This document shows, one piece after another, positions 48,901 to 51,900 of a stretch of 64,000 nt of DNA; position 1 is the stretch's first letter, and each line of letters begins with the position of its first letter. The DNA comes from Carposina sasakii (lineage: Eukaryota > Arthropoda > Insecta > Lepidoptera > Carposinidae): NCBI GenBank assembly GCA_014607495.2, contig CP053148.1, positions 10,726,001-10,790,000 on the forward strand, read 5' to 3'. The position numbers were made by a program, and so were the translations under genes. The notes under the pieces are model-generated. The model saw only the letters and a list, made by a program, of their open reading frames with translations. It was not told the origin of the DNA and ran no database searches.

Positions 48901-51900
48901 CCTAGGAATAACTCTGCAAGCATCAAGAAGGATGGTCGAAACATGATTCCAACTGGTAAGCTATTTAGACTATTACAGTTATCATACTGTTCTAACAATT
49001 TTATTGCTATTTTAAATACATGAACTAATTAATCAACAGGCCTAACAGTTAAACTATACTATATATACATATATTTTATTGTCTCAGGTAAAGGCAGTGG
49101 AAAACTGACTCCAACTCCAAGTGGCAGTGGTCACAAACCAGTAATCCAGATATCTTTATCATTACGTGAAGAGGTTAAGCTCAGCAAAACTGAATTTGCT
49201 TGGAAGCCTTCTAGGTACAAGAAGGATAACATGGCTGAAGAAGAATTGAAAACTCAGGAGCTCTACAGCAAATTTAGAGGAATTCTGAACAAATTGACTC
49301 CACAGAAGTTTGACACCCTACTTGAAAAAGTAAAGGCCCTAGAAATCAACAATCAAAAACGACTTGAAGGGATAATTGACCTGATATTTGAAAAGGCCAT
49401 TGATGAACCAAATTTTTCTGAGGCTTATGCTACTATGTGCAACAAGCTATGTAAACTTAGGGCAAGTATTTGAACAAAAACGAATCCATGAATATGCCAT
49501 ATGTATTTTCAAGTGTTTACTAAATAGCTATTTATTTTAGGTACCTGCTGATAACCCGACTACTCCTGACCAATATGTCAACTTTAGAGCTCTTATCATC
49601 TGCAAGTGTCAAAAACAATTTGTAGAAGAACAGGTAGATGAATCAATCTTAAAATTGCAAAACGAGATAAATGAATGTCAGGATCCTGTAAGTACTTTGT
49701 AGAAAGAACAATTTTCATGGTAGCTCGAGATCCATTTCACTAATAAAATTTTTATATGCAGGCCAAAAAGAAGGAACTGCAAATGCAATTGGAAGAAGAG
49801 AGCAGAAGGTTGAGGATGAGATCTGTGGGCAATGTTAGATTTATTGGTAAGTAACATTTTTATATGCTACTTAATTATCAGCTATGTTACATTAGCTCTT
49901 GCGTAAATTATTGTTCATTTGTGACTTACAAAAATAATTATTTTAAAAATGTTTGCAATTGCGAAATATGATTTATTTAACCTATTAAGATTTCTTTAGC
50001 CTAAACAATCTTTAAAAGTTTAGTTCACTGGAAAACAGTATTGGGTGCATCTCCTTCCCTGTATGCCGTAAAGAGTCGAGTAAGGAATTCTTGAGTTTTC
50101 TCTCAGGCGATGAGCTAGCCACTTCTCAATGATCTTTTACAACTGGCCCATAGTGTATGCAACACATATTTACACGTGCAAGCTTTCGTGATCCTGCAGT
50201 TTTGGCAACACAACTGTGTGTATTTGTTTGTATTGTATTTTTTATATTGTCTGTACTGCACCTAGTTCAGAAATGTCATGATTAATAAAGCAATATGGGT
50301 GGGTTATATTGTCAGTCTAGCTCTTCACGTTCATTGCTAAGTTAATTGCAAGTACTGTGTTTGGTTATTAATATTGTCAGTCTGCATTATAGTTTGCAGT
50401 TATCATTTGCTTATAAGCTCTTTTTATTTGCTCTAGATTGGTGTTAATAAATGTGTTAAATTACATGTTTTAAATAGCTACATAATATTTAGGATACATA
50501 ACATATTTCTATGCGACTATAAGTTACTTTATTGTTTGTTTTTACATAAAGTTTTAATTAATACTTACTACTTTTTGTCTAATGCTTGGCTATAAGATCT
50601 TATTTGTATACTCTCAGAAAGTTGTATATTGTTTGCTGTTTTTATTTGCTGTGAATTAACTATACAAACAATCCCTATTTTGTATTAAACATGAATGAGA
50701 AGTTATTAGTGACTGCTCCTTATGAAGATTCCAGTGCGAAAGTTATACATGTTTCTTATTGATAGCTAGCGATATGACGATTGTATTAGTTACTGTGGTT
50801 ACAAGGCAAATTCTTATTACAGGTGAACTTTATAAGCTGAAGATGTTAACCAGCAAGATTATGGTTTTCTGTATGAACCATCTTATTGAAAAACTTGAGG
50901 AAGAGAAACTGGAATGTCTCTGCAAGCTGCTTACTACTATTGGTGAACAAGTTGAGAGTGAGGTCAAAAAGGATCTTGACAGAGTATTCAAGAAAATGCA
51001 AGAGATAGTAGATCGTAAATCAAACAAAATTAGTAGTCGTATTAGGTTCATGATCAAAGATGTAATTGATCTGAGGAGCCAGAAATGGGTAACCAAGAGT
51101 GTTGTTGATATGCAACCTAAAATGATGGACCAAATTCAGAAAGAGAGCGAACAACAGCAACGTCATATTGAGGTGAGAAGTTAGATTTAAATACAAATAA
51201 TTATTAATTATTCTTCTATGCTGCTCTGGCAGTGAAAAAAAACGTATATTACAGCTGCTTGTCTTCCCGGGCATACTGTACAAGTCAGTAGAGGGACAAG
51301 AGGGTCTTGGTGTTTTGTAGGCCATGTCCTGACCACCCGTCAATACTAATAAAACTTGTACATCTCAACTATAATACCCTCAACATTGGTCAGAAGTGGC
51401 ACCATGTGGTTCTATCGGCCCTTGGTGCTCTGCCTACCCCGTAAGGGATAAAGGCGTGATTATATGTACCTATGTATGTATGTAATTATTAATTACTATA
51501 CTGCCTGCAACATAGACTCATTTACATGTCTTATATGTTCAGCTAATGAATTCCGCCCCTATGGGTGGCGGTTTCCGACGTGACGACGGCGGCCGCGGCA
51601 AGCGTGGCGGTGACAGTCGTAGACAAAACAATAACTCCTTCATGGATAACAACTGGAAGACACCTAGGACAAACTATCCTGTGGACACTTCTAAACTTAA
51701 AGCTGTAACTCAGAAGGTATAAATAAAATACATGTTTTATTTACAACAATTTACTGGTTAGGTAAATGGCATTATTTTTATTTGTTGCAATTTTTTTCAG
51801 AACCTAACTAACATTAAGTTGGCTCCACAAAACTCGGCATGGAGTCATGGCTCGGGCACAAAGAATACCGCTCAAGCGGCTAGCAATTCTATGTTAAGTC

